From positions 62,001 to 126,000 of the forward strand of contig CAWDIV010000022.1 in the NCBI GenBank assembly GCA_963802355.1: a DNA stretch of 64,000 bases. The letters run 5' to 3'. The notes under the pieces were generated by a model. It ran no database searches and was not told the DNA's origin. It was given only the letters and a program-made list of their open reading frames with translations. This document shows, piece after piece, positions 21,365 through 32,363 of the stretch. The translations under genes and the position numbers were made by a program. Every line of letters starts with the position of its first letter. Within the stretch, counting starts at the first letter, position 1. The stretch is from SG8-41 sp963802355 (GTDB lineage Bacteria > Pseudomonadota > Gammaproteobacteria > Burkholderiales > SG8-41).

Positions 21365-22480
21365 GGACGCCGCCGCGGATCCTCGTCGCCGACGACACCC
21401 GATGAACGTGGACATCCTCCGCACGCGGCTGGCCGCCCACGGCTACGAGGTCGCTGGCCGCCGCGGACGGCGAGGAGGCCTGGCCGCTCGCGCGCCGGGA
21501 GCGGCCCGACCTGATCCTGCTCGACGTCATGATGCCGAGCTGGATGGCCTCGAGGTCTGCCGGCGGCTCAGGCGGACCCGTCGCTGCCCTTCACGCCCGA
21601 TCATCGTGGTCACCGCCAGGGCCGACCGGCGGACGTCGTGGCCGGGCTGGAGGCCGGCGCCGACGAGTACCTGACCAAGCCGGTCGACCAGGAGGCGCTG
21701 GTGGCAAGAGTGCGGTCGATGCTGCGCATCAAGGCCCTTCACGACACGGTGCAGGGCAGGGGCGCCAGGCCAGGCGGCCGAGCTCGCCGAGTGGAACCGC
21801 GCGCTCGAGGAGCGCGTCGCCGAGCAGGTGGCGAGCTCGAGCGCGTCGGCCGGCTGCCGGCGCTTCCTCTCGCCGCAGGTGGCCGAGCTGATCGTCGCCT
21901 CGGGCGACGAGCGAGCTCCTCGAGAGCCACCGCCGCGAGGTCACGGTCGTGTTCTGCGACCTGCGCGGCTTCACCGCGTTCGCCGAGACCGCCGAGCCGG
22001 AGGAGGTGCTGGCGGTGCTGCGGGAGTACCACGGGCGCATGGGCGAGCTGGTGTTCCGCCACGAGGGCACGCTCGAGCGATTCGCCGGCGACGGGATCAT
22101 GGTGTTCTTCAACGATCCGGTGCCCATCCGACCCCGCCGCGCGCGCCGTGCGATGGCCGTCGCGATGCGCGAGCGGGTGGGCGCTGCAGGCGAGTGGCGG
22201 AGGCGCGGCTCCGGCTCGGATCGGCGTGGGCATCGCGATGGGCTACGCGACGCTGGGGCAGATCGGCTTCGAGGGTCGGTTCGACTACGCGGCGATCGGG
22301 ACGGTGACCAACCTGGCCGCCGGCTCTGCGACGAGGCGCGGGCCGGGCCAGATCCTCGTGAGCCAGCGCGTTTACGCGGCCGTGGACGGACGGGTGGAGG
22401 CCGATCCCGTCGGCGAGCTCAGCCTAAAGGGGTTCCTCAAACCCACGTTGGCCTTCAACATAGTACCGCTCACGCAATGA
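21361..22480 (+). pseudogene. Receiver fused to class III adenylate/guanylate cyclase, frameshifted
   Basis: Starts GTG with PPRILVADDT, then MNVDILRTRLAAHGYEV and, after indels, GADEYLTKPVDQEALVARV, giving a receiver domain. A coiled linker leads to a class III nucleotide cyclase: VFCDLRGFTAFAETAEPEEV (metal Asp), FAGDGIMVFFNDP (second metal Asp), then GYATLGQIGFEGRFDYAAIG and NLAAGSA. It ends with LSLKGFLKPTLAFNIV at TGA 22480. At least five frame changes are needed. A kinase-regulator-cyclase operon would convert a GAF-sensed signal to a cyclic nucleotide. The stretch from 20.4 kb has very GC-rich codons, possibly acquired. Confidence 0.75.
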
Positions 22481-22903
22481 CTCCCCGCCGCACATAGCCG
22501 CAGATAAACGCAGATAAACGCGGATCAGATCAACCCCAGGATCGAAAGTAGATTGGCCGTCGATGGCCGCCGATATACACCGATTCACTGCTCGCACGGG
22601 CGGACAAGGTGATCAAATAATGATTTTTGTTCTGTCCGTGTTTTTCCGTGTGCTTCCGGGGCTGATCCGATCTTATCGGCGGCCATCTGCGGCCATCGGC
22701 GGTTCATTGAACTTGGTTTTGCTGCTTCTTCATCTGTGTTTATCTGTGTGTATCTGTGGCTGATTTGTTCTTGATCTTATCGGCGTCCATCGGCGGCTGG
22801 AATTGTCGTTGTGAATGAATCCGCGTTCGTCTGCGTTTATCTGCGGCTAATTTCCGCCTGGTTTTCTTGGCGGCCTTGGCGTCTTGGCGGGTTAATTCCT
22901 CAA
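22481..22903. repeat. 423-base cluster of at least five repeat families
   Basis: Contains CGCAGATAAACGCAGAT (22497 on), TTTTTCCGTGTGCTTCCGGG (22635 on), CGGCGGCCATCTGCGGCCAT (22676 on), CATCTGTGTTTATCTGTGTG (22730 on), a second TCGGCGTCCATCGGCGGCT, TCGTCTGCGTTTATCTGCGG (22828 on) and CTTGGCGGCCTTGGCGTCTT (22865 on). No gene was seen. Confidence 0.85.
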
Positions 22904-23830
22904 TCAGCCCGCTCGTAAGAGCGCAAATGCTTCATCGCCGAAGCGCTGCGGGCTTCGTCGTGCAGCGGCTTCACGGCGCGTGCGAACACCGCGCGCTGCT
23001 CGGGCGTCAGTTCCATCACCTCGCCGCCCGAGCTCTCGATCGCCTCGCGCGCGACAGTTCTTCCTCCACTGCCAGTTCTCGCTGCGCGAGCACGGCTTCA
23101 CGTGCAGCCTGCTGGATATCGCTTCTGCAGCTCCTCCGGCCAGCGCTCGAACTCCGCGCGATTCATGTAGATGCCGCGCGACAGATAGCAGTGGCCGGTA
23201 AGCGTGTGATAGCGGTGCACCTTGTGCGCGCCGTAGTCGACCGTGTTCGCGAGCGGATTCTCCTGCGCGTCGACGGCGCCCGAGACGATCGCTTCGAGGC
23301 CCGGCTTCAGATCGAGCGAGAACGGAACGGCGCCCATCAGCTCGAAACTCCGTGCATGCGCCTTCCCCGGCATGAGCCGCGTGCGCATGCCTTTCATGTC
23401 GGCGGGTGTGCGAACCGGGCGCAGCCGATTGGAAACGTGGCGGTAGCCGTTCTCGAAATAACCGAGCACGCGATAGCCGGGAATGCGCTCCTCGATCTTC
23501 CGCGTGAGATACGCGCCCAAGCGCCGTCCATGCGGCCCGCGCGTCGTCGAGTCCCTCGAACAGAAACGGCAGGTCCGGAAATTCCAGCTCCGGCACACGA
23601 TCGGCAAGATAGCTCGTCGACTGATACGAGAGCGTCAGGATGCCGTGCTCGGCCATCCACAATAGATCGCCGCCCTTGTAGCCGAGGTCCATCACGTTCC
23701 AGATGTACTTCACGTCGACGGCCTTGCCGAACTGCGCTTCGAGCCGCTCTCCCATGATTTTCAGCGCGCGGCTGCACGTCGTGTTCGGCGGGCCGTAGCC
23801 GCCCATCCGGATCTGTATCGGTTCGCTCAT
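22904..23830 (-). pseudogene. TRAP transporter solute receptor (DctP-type), frameshifted
   Basis: The ATG at 23830 overlaps the stop of the upstream Bug gene (ATGA). The product runs MSEPIQIRMGGYGPPNTTCS and DLLWMAEHGILTLSYQS. After a shift near 23525 it continues LGYFENGYRHVSNRLRPVRT, GMRTRLMPGKAHARSFELMG (the Arg-rich ligand clamp region) and GAVDAQENPLANTVDYG, the usual DctP signature. A second shift near 23110 leads to the stop at 22904. No signal peptide is visible, which is unusual for a DctP receptor and suggests that the 5' end was lost or fused. No TRAP membrane genes are nearby. Confidence 0.75.
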
Positions 23831-24816
23831 GTTCTGCTTTCGATCTTGCCGATGGCCCGGATCTCGCGGTCGAGGCGCTTCAGCTCCGCGTCGTACCAGG
23901 CTTTGAGCGCGTCGCCGTCGAGGTGGTCGACCGTGACGTTGATTTTCTCCATGGCCGCCTTGAACCTCGGGTCTGCCGCGCTCTCCCGCAACGCGGCCTG
24001 CCACGCCTTGACGGCGGCGGCGGGCGTTTTCGCGGGCGCGAAATATCCGGTCCACAGCACGAGCTCGGCGTCATAGCCTGCTTCCTTGACCGTCGGCGCA
24101 TCGGCGAACGCGGCCACGCGCTTGGGGCCCGACTGCGCGAGCAGGCGCGCTTTGCCGGACTGGATATGCGGACTCGCGACGCCCGAAGGCGCGAAAAAGC
24201 TCTGGCAGTGGCCGCCGAGCACGGCGATGATGGCCGGGCCCGCGCCGTTGTACGGCGAGTGCAGCAGGTCGACCTTGGCCGCACGCATCAGCATCGCCAT
24301 GGAGATGTGCCCGCTGCCATAGAGGCCGGTCGAAGCGTAAACGATCTCACCAGGCTTTCTCTTCGCCAGCTCGACGAATTCCTTCACCGTCCTGACCGGC
24401 AGGCTGGGGTGCACGACGAGCAACAGCGGGTCGGCGGTAACCCGCGCGAGGAGGACGAAATCATCGGGCGTATAGCCGGAAGACCGGCCGAGCACGTTGT
24501 CCGTGATCGGGATCAGGACGTGGGTCACGGTGTTGAGCAGGACCGTGTAGCCGTCGGCGGGCCCGGTAGCCACGGCCGCACCGCCTACTGCGCCGCCCGC
24601 GCCCGGGCGGTTCACCGTGATCACCGACTGCTTGAAGCTGCGCTGCAGCGGTTCCGTCATTCCGCGCGTGATGATGTCCGCCGTGCCCCCGGGCGCATTG
24701 GGGTTGACGACGGTGATGAGACGCGACGGAAACGGCTCCTGCGCCAGCGCGATCGGCGCACACAGCGCGAGGGTGAGCACTGCCGCGATTGCTTTAGTGA
24801 TCTTCATGGGGTTCAA
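23827..24816 (-). CDS. Bug/TctC-family solute receptor
   Basis: A 329-residue periplasmic receptor with a signal peptide ending PIALAQ. Landmarks are ITVVNPNAPGGTADIITRGM, VITVNRPGAGGAVGGAAVAT, LLLVVHPSLPVRTVKEFVEL and HSPYNGAGPAIIAVLGG. Some positions differ from its neighbour (NPNAPGGTA instead of PFPPGGxx), so the ligands likely differ. Its stop overlaps the start of the DctP-type gene. The next upstream gene is another Bug receptor 57 bases away, and the three appear co-directional. Confidence 0.9.
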   Translation of the reverse strand: MNPMKITKAIAAVLTLALCAPIALAQEPFPSRLITVVNPNAPGGTADIITRGMTEPLQRSFKQSVITVNRPGAGGAVGGAAVATGPADGYTVLLNTVTHVLIPITDNVLGRSSGYTPDDFVLLARVTADPLLLVVHPSLPVRTVKEFVELAKRKPGEIVYASTGLYGSGHISMAMLMRAAKVDLLHSPYNGAGPAIIAVLGGHCQSFFAPSGVASPHIQSGKARLLAQSGPKRVAAFADAPTVKEAGYDAELVLWTGYFAPAKTPAAAVKAWQAALRESAADPRFKAAMEKINVTVDHLDGDALKAWYDAELKRLDREIRAIGKIESRT

Positions 24817-24873
24817 CTACTCCGAGCGCTGAGGGATGAGGGGCGTCACCTCGTCACCCATTCGCGGTCGCGG

Positions 24874-25842
24874 TTATTCGACCTTGAGGTTCAAGGCCTT
24901 GATCACCCGTGCGTTGCGCTCCGTCTCCGCTTTCATGAATGCGTCGAACGCTTCGGGGCTGAGAGCGGCGGGAGCCAGTCCCTGTCTGGTAAGCACGTCC
25001 TTCGCTTCGGGCAACTGCAGCGCCTTCGCGATCTCGACGTTCAGCCGCTGGATCACGTTTTTAGGCGTCATCGATCGGGCAACCGCCCCGAACCAGTTCA
25101 GGGCTTCGAATCCGGGATAGCCGGATTGCGCCACTGACGGGATGTCCGGGAGCAGATCGGATCGCTCGAGCGACGTCACGGCAATGCCGCGCAGCCTGCC
25201 CGCGGCAACGAACGGCGCGGTTTCGGCGATGTTCGCCACCAGGATAGTAGTATGTCCGCCCATCACCGCGGTCGCAGCCGGCGCACCGCCGTTATACGGC
25301 ACGGCGATGGCGTCAAACCGGGCGGCCTCCTTGAATAATTCCATGGCGAGGCGCTGCCCGCCCAGGATGCTGGCGGTGGCGAAAGTGAGCTCGCCTGGAC
25401 GCGAGCGCGCGATGGTCACCAGTTCCTTGACCGAGCGCGCCGGCAGCGACGGATGGACGGAGATAACGAGTGGATTCGACGCGAGGCGCGTGACGCCGGT
25501 GAAGTCCTTGAAGGTGTCGTACGGCAGCTTCGAGCGCACGATCGAATTCACCGTGAAGCTCTGCGCCATCAGCAGCAGGGTATGCCCGTCGGCGGGTGCC
25601 CGCGCCACGATTTCCGCCCCGATCACGGTATTCGCTCCCGGGCGGTTCTCGACGATCACGCTTTGGCCCAGGGACCGGCTCAACGGCGGTCCCATAGTGC
25701 GCGCGATGATGTCGACCGCCCCGCTGGGCGGAAATGGCACCAAGAGCCGCACGCTCTTCGAAGGAAACTCCTGCGCTGCGGCTCCGGCGATAAAGAGCAT
25801 TGCCGCGGCAAAACCTGCGGTGAGCGTTCTCATTAACTGCAT
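24874..25842 (-). CDS. Bug/TctC-family solute receptor
   Basis: 322 residues; the signal peptide ends LFIAGAAAQ. Typical motifs are VRLLVPFPPSGAVDIIARTM, SVIVENRPGANTVIGAEIVA, LPYDTFKDFTGVTRL and HPSLPARSVKELVTIARSR. It is closely similar to the receptor at 16830-17804, so the two are probably recent paralogues. It heads a same-strand group with the two receptor genes downstream and the amide hydrolase genes upstream. Confidence 0.92.
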   Translation of the reverse strand: MQLMRTLTAGFAAAMLFIAGAAAQEFPSKSVRLLVPFPPSGAVDIIARTMGPPLSRSLGQSVIVENRPGANTVIGAEIVARAPADGHTLLLMAQSFTVNSIVRSKLPYDTFKDFTGVTRLASNPLVISVHPSLPARSVKELVTIARSRPGELTFATASILGGQRLAMELFKEAARFDAIAVPYNGGAPAATAVMGGHTTILVANIAETAPFVAAGRLRGIAVTSLERSDLLPDIPSVAQSGYPGFEALNWFGAVARSMTPKNVIQRLNVEIAKALQLPEAKDVLTRQGLAPAALSPEAFDAFMKAETERNARVIKALNLKVE

Positions 25843-25971
25843 CCTCCGGTGACGGCGACCGGCTCCAGTTTAACGTGGAACGATCGATCACTACGAAACC
25901 GGATGACAAATCCGTAACGAAGTTACGTAGAGCTCTATAGATCGGTGCCGACCCGATACGCCGCCGACGCA

Positions 25972-27011
25972 CTACTTTGTCCAGGACCCAGGATTGTCCC
26001 GGAACAGCTTCTTGGGAATCACACCATAGACCATTTTCACGATGTTCACCGCTTCGCCGACCCTGAAATCGACGCTCAAGGTGCAGAGCGCGTAGGCCTC
26101 CGCGGCGGACAATCCCGCGCGCTCCTGCAGGAAATCGACTGCGTGCTGAACGGCGTTCCTCATCGCCGCGTCGAGATCGGCGTCCATCCCCATCGGGTAA
26201 TGGTGCACGGCGTCCTCCGCGCGGGGCCATTTCATCTTCCTGCCCGCGCCTTTGTGCACGATCAACTGCAGGGTCGGCGTCAAAGACATCTCCAGCGCCG
26301 AGCCGTCGACTTCGCCGTCACCCTGCGCGCCGTGACCGTCGCCGGTGTAGAGCAGGGCGCCTGCGTTGAACACCGGCAGATAGAGCGTAGAGCCCGCGGT
26401 GAGATGCTTGCAGTCCATGTTGCCGCCAGAGGCACCCGGCGGCTTGGTGCTCGACGCGCACGAGCTCGGGCGGTGGCGCCACCGCGACAATGCCCATGAA
26501 CGGCGCCAGCGGTACCTCGACGTTATCGGAAAAGAGGCCCACGTTGCGCTCCAGGTCGAGCTTGATGACCATGGGCGCGGGCGCGGTGAGCAGCTCGGGC
26601 AGCACGCCCCAGCCCGGGCCGGTGGAATTGACGCCGTAGGGCACCCGCAGCGCGACGTCGAGGACGCGCACTTCGAGCATATCGCCCGGCTCGTGCCTTC
26701 CGACCTGCACCGGCCCCGTGAAGGATATGCGAGCCCGCGCCTTCCTCGCGCCGTACTTCGCGGAAGATGTCCTTTGCGTCCTGCAGGACTTCCTCGGGCG
26801 GTATGCCGGCGGCGCCCAAATAGGGAACCGGGTCCCGACCGGTATTCATGCCTTGATTCGAGACCGTGTCGATCTTCACCGTCTGGCCGGAGCGCACGCG
26901 GAGAACCGGAGGGCGGTTCGCCGGTATCCAGCCCCAGACGACGTTCTCCGGCGTCGAGCGCAGCGTCGCGTCAGGCGTGCGTCGGAGGGGAACCGGTCCT
27001 GGTGAACTCAT
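25972..27011 (-). pseudogene. Acetamidase/formamidase family protein, two frameshifts
   Basis: Amide hydrolase of the FmdA/AmdA family, which releases ammonia from short amides. From ATG 27011 the N-terminal part holds NQGMNTGRDPVPYLGAAGIP. The frame changes near 26700 to GDMLEVRVLDVALRVPYGVN and near 26440 to GGNMDCKHLTAGSTLYLPV, then GALLYTGDGHGAQGDGEVDG. The last two are the strongest family signatures (metal/active site region). The stop is at 25972. Combined length is about 345 residues. It lies between a Bug receptor and an amidase gene on the same strand, consistent with uptake and use of amides. Confidence 0.8.
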
Positions 27012-27030
27012 CTCAACAACAAAACCTAAT

Positions 27031-27256
27031 CAGCCACAGATACACACAGATAAACACGGATAAATTCAATTCCCAATCTCTAGATCCCTTCAGCCACGAA
27101 AACATACTGAAGCACACAGAACCTACAAGAAGCAAAAACAACCAAGTAGCGAACAGAATCATTTCAGGTTTTTTTTCTGTCCGTGTTTTCCGTGTGATTC
27201 CGTGGCCAATTTGGCCTTTGATTTCATCTGTGCCTATCTGTGTTTATCTGTGGCTC
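27031..27256. repeat. Inverted CCACAGATACACACAGATAA repeats with GTGTTTTCCGTGTGATTCCG unit between
   Basis: The left arm at 27031-27064 and the right arm at 27225-27256 are in opposite orientation around about 160 bases. The right side also holds a CCGTGTTTTCCGTGTGATTC unit. The right arm reaches the stop of the amidase gene. Confidence 0.85.
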
Positions 27257-28567
27257 AGGTAAGGTTTTTGAGTATCGCTTCTAGACAAGCCGCCGGTAAA
27301 TCCAGCGCGCGGCGGCGAAGAGTTGCGGTCGTCCCGTTCGCGGCGATGACCTGCGCCCCGACCGGCAGACCGTTGGGACCCTTGAACACCGGCACGTTCA
27401 TGGTCGGCATGTGCATGAGCGTCCAAGTCGAGGCGAGAGTCGAATCGCCGGTATTCCAGCCGATCGGCGCTTCATCCACCGCGGCGGGCGCAAGCAGGAC
27501 GTCGTAGTCGGCGAAGACCGCCGGAGGCCGGGCGGCACCGATCCGCCAGCACGCTGCGCGTCGCGATAGCGCTCGAGCTCGACTCCAGGCCGGTCCTGAT
27601 CTTGCCGCACGGAGGTCGGCGCTGAACGCCTCCCAGTGGTGCTCGATCTCGCGCGTGAAATTGAGCGCGAACTCGCGGCACGAGATCACGCGATGCGCGT
27701 CCTCCGCGCCTGGAACTCCGCAGGCATCACCGCGTCCGAGACCTTTGCGCCGGCGCGCGCGAGCCTCTCCGCCGCATCTTCGAGCAACTGCTGGGTGTAG
27801 GCGCGAGCCGCGGCCACTGCGGAGGGCGGACGAATCCGTGCGGCGCCGGTCCATCGTCGGGAAGCGAACGGGCTCGAGCCGACCAGCACATCGCGGTGAG
27901 CGCGATGTCCTCGACGTGCGCGCGTAGAAGCCGACGTGTCGCACGAGCCGGAAGATTCCATGACACCCGAGAGCGCACATCGCCGAAGGTCGGCCGATAG
28001 GCGAACACTCCGCAGAAAGAGCCGGGCTTGATCGTCGATCCGGTCGTCTGCGTGCCGAGCGCGAGCGGCACCATGCAATCAGCGACGGCGGCCGCCGAAC
28101 CGCTCGAAGAGCCTCCGGGCGAGCGCTCGGGGTCGAAGGGATTGCGCGTCTTGCCCGGATAGTTGACGGCGAATTCAGCGGTGACCGTCTTTCCCATGGC
28201 CACCCGCCCGCCTTGCGGCCCATCGCAACGCACGCGGCGTCGCGTCGCGGGCGGTGCCCGGCGTAGATCGGAGAGCCGTAGCCGGTGGGCATGTCGAAAG
28301 TATCGATGATGTCTTTCACGCCGAACGGCACGCCGATGAGCGCGCCCGAGCACCGCGCTGGTCCAGCGCACCTGCCTGCGCGATCACCTGATCCGGATCG
28401 AGGTATTCCCAGGCGAGCACCTGGGGCTCGCGCTCCGTGATGCGCTCGAGGCACGCGCGCGTCACCGCTTCGCACGTCGTGCGTCCCCCACCGATCGCCC
28501 TGGTGATCTCCAGCGCGCTCAATTCGTTCAGCCGTGTGAGCGGTTTCGTTGCGGCCCGGGCTGTCAT
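27255..28567 (-). pseudogene. Amidase-signature family hydrolase, several frameshifts
   Basis: From ATG 28567 the N-terminus reads LNELSALEITRAIGGGRTTC. In other frames follow GALIGVPFGVKDIIDTFDMP (catalytic Lys), then PFDPERSPGGSSSGSAAAVAD (cis-Ser of the GGSSSG motif) and GTQTTGSTIKPGSFCG (nucleophile Ser). The C-terminus TWTLMHMPTMNVPVFKGPNG is in the last frame, ending at 27255. At least three indels are needed. The full set of catalytic residues of the Ser-Ser-Lys amidases is present. The exact substrate is unknown; the acetamidase-family gene beside it suggests amide use. Confidence 0.8.
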
Positions 28568-28589
28568 CTCACCTCCTCAACTGGCTACG

Positions 28590-28920
28590 CAAAAACCATT
28601 TCCGCCGCAGATACACGCAGTAAAAACTCAAAGAACTATTCAAGCCACAGATACACACGGATAAACACAGATAAGAAAAATATCCTCACTCCCGCATTGG
28701 CAGGAATCGAGGACCAGCTGATTGCTCGCGCTTTGTACCTGGACTCCCGCCCTTCGGGGAGTGACGAATCGTTTTGGGTCGGTGATTCAACGTGAGCGAC
28801 AAACTGCCGGCTGATTGATCCTGTCTGCGTGAGCTTCCTCTCGAATCATTTGCGGCTCAATGGGTCTTGATGTTGTGTTTGATTTTATCCGTGTTTATCT
28901 GTGTGTATCTGTGGCTAGAT
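28590..28920. repeat. Inverted CCACAGATACACACGGATAA repeats around a non-coding spacer
   Basis: CGCAGATACACGCAGTA and AGCCACAGATACACACGGAT occur at 28600-28675. The opposite arm, TTATCCGTGTTTATCTGTGT and on to ATCTGTGGCT, is at 28880-28918. The 200 bases between them hold no gene. Confidence 0.85.
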
Positions 28921-28932
28921 GTAATGTCCACA

Positions 28933-30091
28933 TCATGTATTCGCGTCTATCCAGTCGGCGATGAAATCGATGCCCACCTGGCGGTTGTCGACCTGGCAGT
29001 GCTCCGCCCCGCCGTCATCGACGGTGAATATCTTGTACATCTTGGTCTTCGCGCCGATCATGTCGTAGAGCTTTTTCGCCGAGTCGAGCGGGACGATGCG
29101 GTCCTTGTCGCCATGCGCGACGAGCACCGGGCATTCGATGCGCTGGGCGACGCCATTCAAGTCGAAGCGCTTCGCCATTTCCAGCGCCTCGTCGATGTCT
29201 TTCGCACCGAACACCCACGGCACCTGAAACGCCGACTGCGCGCTGTTCCGCGAATCGCCCTGCGTTACCGTCTTGATCTTGAGGACCCACTCGTAGATGC
29301 TCGAGTGCATGGCGCCGAACGCGACACAGGCGGCGTAGCGCTTGTCGAATGCCACGATGCGCGGCGCATAGTAGCCGCCGAAGCTGTATCCCATGACCGT
29401 GACTTTCTGCGGATCGACGTCGGCGCGGGAGATGACGTAATCGTAGGCGGCGGTGCCTGCGACTTCATAATCGTAACGTGTGTGGATCTTGCGCAGGCGC
29501 AGCGATTCTCCCTGTCCCGGCCCGTCGATCGCCAGCGTATGCATGCCCCGCGCGGCGAACTCCAGGCCGGCGAACAACACGCTCATCTCCTTGCAGTTGT
29601 CCATGCCGTTGAACAGCACGACGGTCGGCGCCTTGCCAGTGACGCCCGGCGCTCTCATGAAATACGCCGCGAGCGCGGAGCCTTCGTAGGGGACATCGAC
29701 GCGCTCAATATTGCGATGGCGGCGCTCGAAGCCGGCGTGAAAGCAGCGCAGCGCCCTGCGAGTACATCGCGAGCTTCTGCTCCCCCGGCGCGATGAACCG
29801 CTCTCCCGTGAAATAATAGGTTCCGGCGCGGATATAGTAGTTTCCGGCCGTCATCTGGCAGCCCTCCGCTGCCGCGGTATCGGCGGCCCTCTCGATGCGG
29901 GCCGCCATTGCGGACCATTCCTCCCACCACGCCTGCGGCTCCCCCGCGCGAGCCTTCAGCCGCTCCCCGATCCGGTCGATCTCTTCGAGCGCGACCGCTC
30001 CGTAAGGCGCCATGCCTTTGGTGACGAGCGTCGCATTCGACCAGCTATAGTTGTCCGGAAAATGATCGATCCAGGTACCGTTCGGCGACAT
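28933..30091 (-). pseudogene. Alpha/beta-hydrolase of the FrsA / dihydropseudooxynicotine hydrolase type, one frameshift
   Basis: ATG 30091 has AAAGGA upstream. The first part, about 120 residues, is the helical cap (TAAAEGCQMTAGNYYIRAGT). After a shift near 29730 comes the hydrolase core: APTVVLFNGMDNCKEM (oxyanion loop), VMGYSFGGYYAPR (nucleophile Ser), GDKDRIVPLDSA (Asp) and GGAEHCQVDN (His). All catalytic residues are present, and about 385 residues is the usual length. Substrates of this group include C-C bond dicarbonyls and esters. A single indel, possibly an error. Confidence 0.8.
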
Positions 30092-30313
30092 ACCTGATTT
30101 CCTTTGAGGTTGCTCTGGCGTGATCGCGAAGGACAGACCGGGACTATCGTCCATCCGTCGAAGAATTTACAGCGACTGAGCGTGCAACACAATTGCTTTT
30201 GCTGCAGTCGCGTCGGCGGCCGTGTTAGGATCAAACGCGCGCCGTCGGCGCATCGACTCGGATCTGGTAGGGGTGCCGGAAAACTAAAACGACCATAACG
30301 AGGGAGGACGCAC

Positions 30314-31308
30314 ATGAAACTTTCCACGCCGTCATGCCTGTGGCTAGCCGCGGTTGCGGCGTTGGCTTCCGGACCTCTCGCGGCGCAGCCCAAGGCCGCG
30401 GCGGCAGATTATCCCAATCGTGTCGTCAGGATCATCCTGCCGCAGCCCGCGGGGGCGGCACCGACGTCGTAGCGCGCGCGGTAGCCCAGAAACTCACGGA
30501 AGCCTGGGGCCAGCAGGTCATCGTGGACAACCGCCCGGGAGCGAACGGCATCATCGGCAGCGAGGCGGTCGCGAAATCGAAGCCCGACGGTTACACGCTC
30601 CTCTATGGTTTCGGCTCGCTGCTTTCGATCAATTCTTCGATCTACAAATCGCTGCCGTACGACACCCAGCGCGATTTCACCCCCATCACCCAGACGGTCA
30701 TGAACCAGATCGCGCTGGTCGTCAATCCGCACCTGCCGGCCCGGTCGGTGAAGGAGCTGGCGGCTCTGGCGCGCGCACGGCCCGGCGAGCTGCTCTTCGG
30801 CTCGTTCGGGGTCGGGAACCAGACTCACCTCACCGGCGAGCTGTTCCGGATCGAGGCGAAGCTAAATATGCTGCACGTCCCGTACAAGGGCGAGACGCCC
30901 TCGATCACGGAGCTGGTGGCCGGCCAGGTCGCGCTGATGTTCTCTCCCTCGGCCGGCGTGACGCCCCATATCCGGTCGGGCAGGCTGCGGCTGCTGGCGG
31001 TGTGCGACCAGAAGCGCGCGCCGGCATTCCCCGACACACCGACGATGGTCGAGTCCGGATTTCCGGGAGTCATTTCGATCGGCTGGGGCGGGCTGGTCGC
31101 CCCGACTGGCACGCCGCAGGACATCATTCAGAAAACCCAGCGCGAGGTGGCCCGTGGGCTGGCGGCGGCGGACGTCAAGGAGCGGCTGAGCGGCATGGGA
31201 GCCGACCCCGTGGGCAGCACGCCGGAAGAGTTCGGCGCGTTCATCAGGTCGGAACACGAAAAGTGGGCGCGCGTGGTGAAGGGTGCCAACCTCTATCACA
31301 GCCAGTAA
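30314..31308 (+). pseudogene. Bug/TctC-family solute receptor, single frameshift in a G run
   Basis: AGGGAGGA precedes ATG 30314. The signal peptide is ALASGPLAAQ. After DYPNRVVRIILPQPAG the frame changes within CGGGGGCGGC near 30452 and continues GGGTDVVARAVAQKLTEAWG, VIVDNRPGANGIIGSEAVAK and LPYDTQRDFTPITQT, to the TAA at 31308. The motif PxPAGGGTD is restored by adding one base, so this is probably a homopolymer error and the gene is likely functional. Confidence 0.85.
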
Positions 31309-31793
31309 CGAGGGCGGGGAACGGGCCCCTTCCGGCAAAACATCGGGGCCTTCCCGTTCCCCCCGCACCCCCCCGTCGCACGATGAACGGTTGCGGCAGA
31401 ACGATAGCTGGGCGATGAAGGACGAAGGATGAGGGACGAGGGATCGTCAACTGATCTGTAGTGGCCGCAACCTGATCTGACAAGCAGTATCTGCTTATGA
31501 CCGATCGTCTTGAAAAACTAAAGGATAGCAGTCTTCGAAGCGGTTATTCAGGGGGTCGTTTAACGATCACCCGAGCGATGATAGTAGATTGTGGACCTAC
31601 CTGAGAAGCCGAACTTTCTAACAGATGTCTTGTAAGGCGCCGCCAGCGAGTTATTCAACAGAATAGACCCGTTGCTGCCGGTCGATCTTCTCCGAATCAG
31701 CGCTCAATGTCTTGGAACGGCGGGTCGGCGCTGAACGTTGATCTGGCACAGCGCCGTCGGGCCCGGCCGTTCGACTTAGAATCAGGCCTCGAG
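31309..31793. repeat. 485-base gap with composite repeat at its left end
   Basis: 31309-31390 holds GGCGGGGAACGGGCCCC and ACATCGGGGCCTTCCCGTTC with CCCCGCACCCCCCCGTCGCA, the composite element seen again at 43715 and 61230. GATGAAGGACGAAGGATGAG follows. From 31450 to 31793 I see no gene and no clear structure. Confidence 0.75.
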
Positions 31794-32363
31794 TCACTGG
31801 ACGATTGCATACAGGTAGCTGTCACGAGGTTCTGCTGAAATACCGGGTTGAATGGTATAGCGACGCAACAATCCTTCGCGACTCAGTCCGGCCTTTTCGA
31901 GCGCCCGGGCCGAGGCAACATTCTCGACGTCACAGGTGGCTTCGACGCGAAATATTTCCGGCATCGACATGGCCATGCTCACAATGGTGACTATTGCTTC
32001 GGAGCCAAATCCTTGGTTCCAATATCGCCGCGCAAGCACGTATCCCAAATCAGCGCGATGGCCGCGCGGTCGAATCGCAATCATTCCGAATAGACCCGTG
32101 CTCGCTTTATGGGTAATGACGTAAGGGTACTCAGCGTGCGTCGCCCACCGCTCGATTGCCGAGGCGATAAACGCTCGTGTTGTTTGAACCGACGAATGAG
32201 GCGCCCAAATCAAATACCGGGTAACCGCCGGATCTTGTGCGTATTCGCGAAAGGCAACCTCTGCGTCGTCCGGCCGGGGCTTGCGAAGCAACAGGCGGGG
32301 GGTCTCTACTTCCGCGGGAAATTTCACACGTGCGCCTGAGAGGCCTGACTTAGTGTTTTGCAA
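31794..32363 (-). CDS. GNAT-family N-acetyltransferase, RimJ/RimL type
   Basis: 189 residues. The N-terminal VETPRLLLRKPRPDDAEVAF is typical of RimJ/RimL-like enzymes. The acetyl-CoA loop is seen in RRYWNQGFGSEAIVTIV (motif A), and the C-terminal NVASARALEKAGLSREGLLR is motif B. It transfers acetyl groups to an amine, perhaps a protein N-terminus or small molecule. The start overlaps by 14 bases the end of a beta-lactamase-family relic on the same strand, so it may have inserted beside or replaced part of that gene. The acceptor is unknown. Confidence 0.88.
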   Translation of the reverse strand: MQNTKSGLSGARVKFPAEVETPRLLLRKPRPDDAEVAFREYAQDPAVTRYLIWAPHSSVQTTRAFIASAIERWATHAEYPYVITHKASTGLFGMIAIRPRGHRADLGYVLARRYWNQGFGSEAIVTIVSMAMSMPEIFRVEATCDVENVASARALEKAGLSREGLLRRYTIQPGISAEPRDSYLYAIVQ

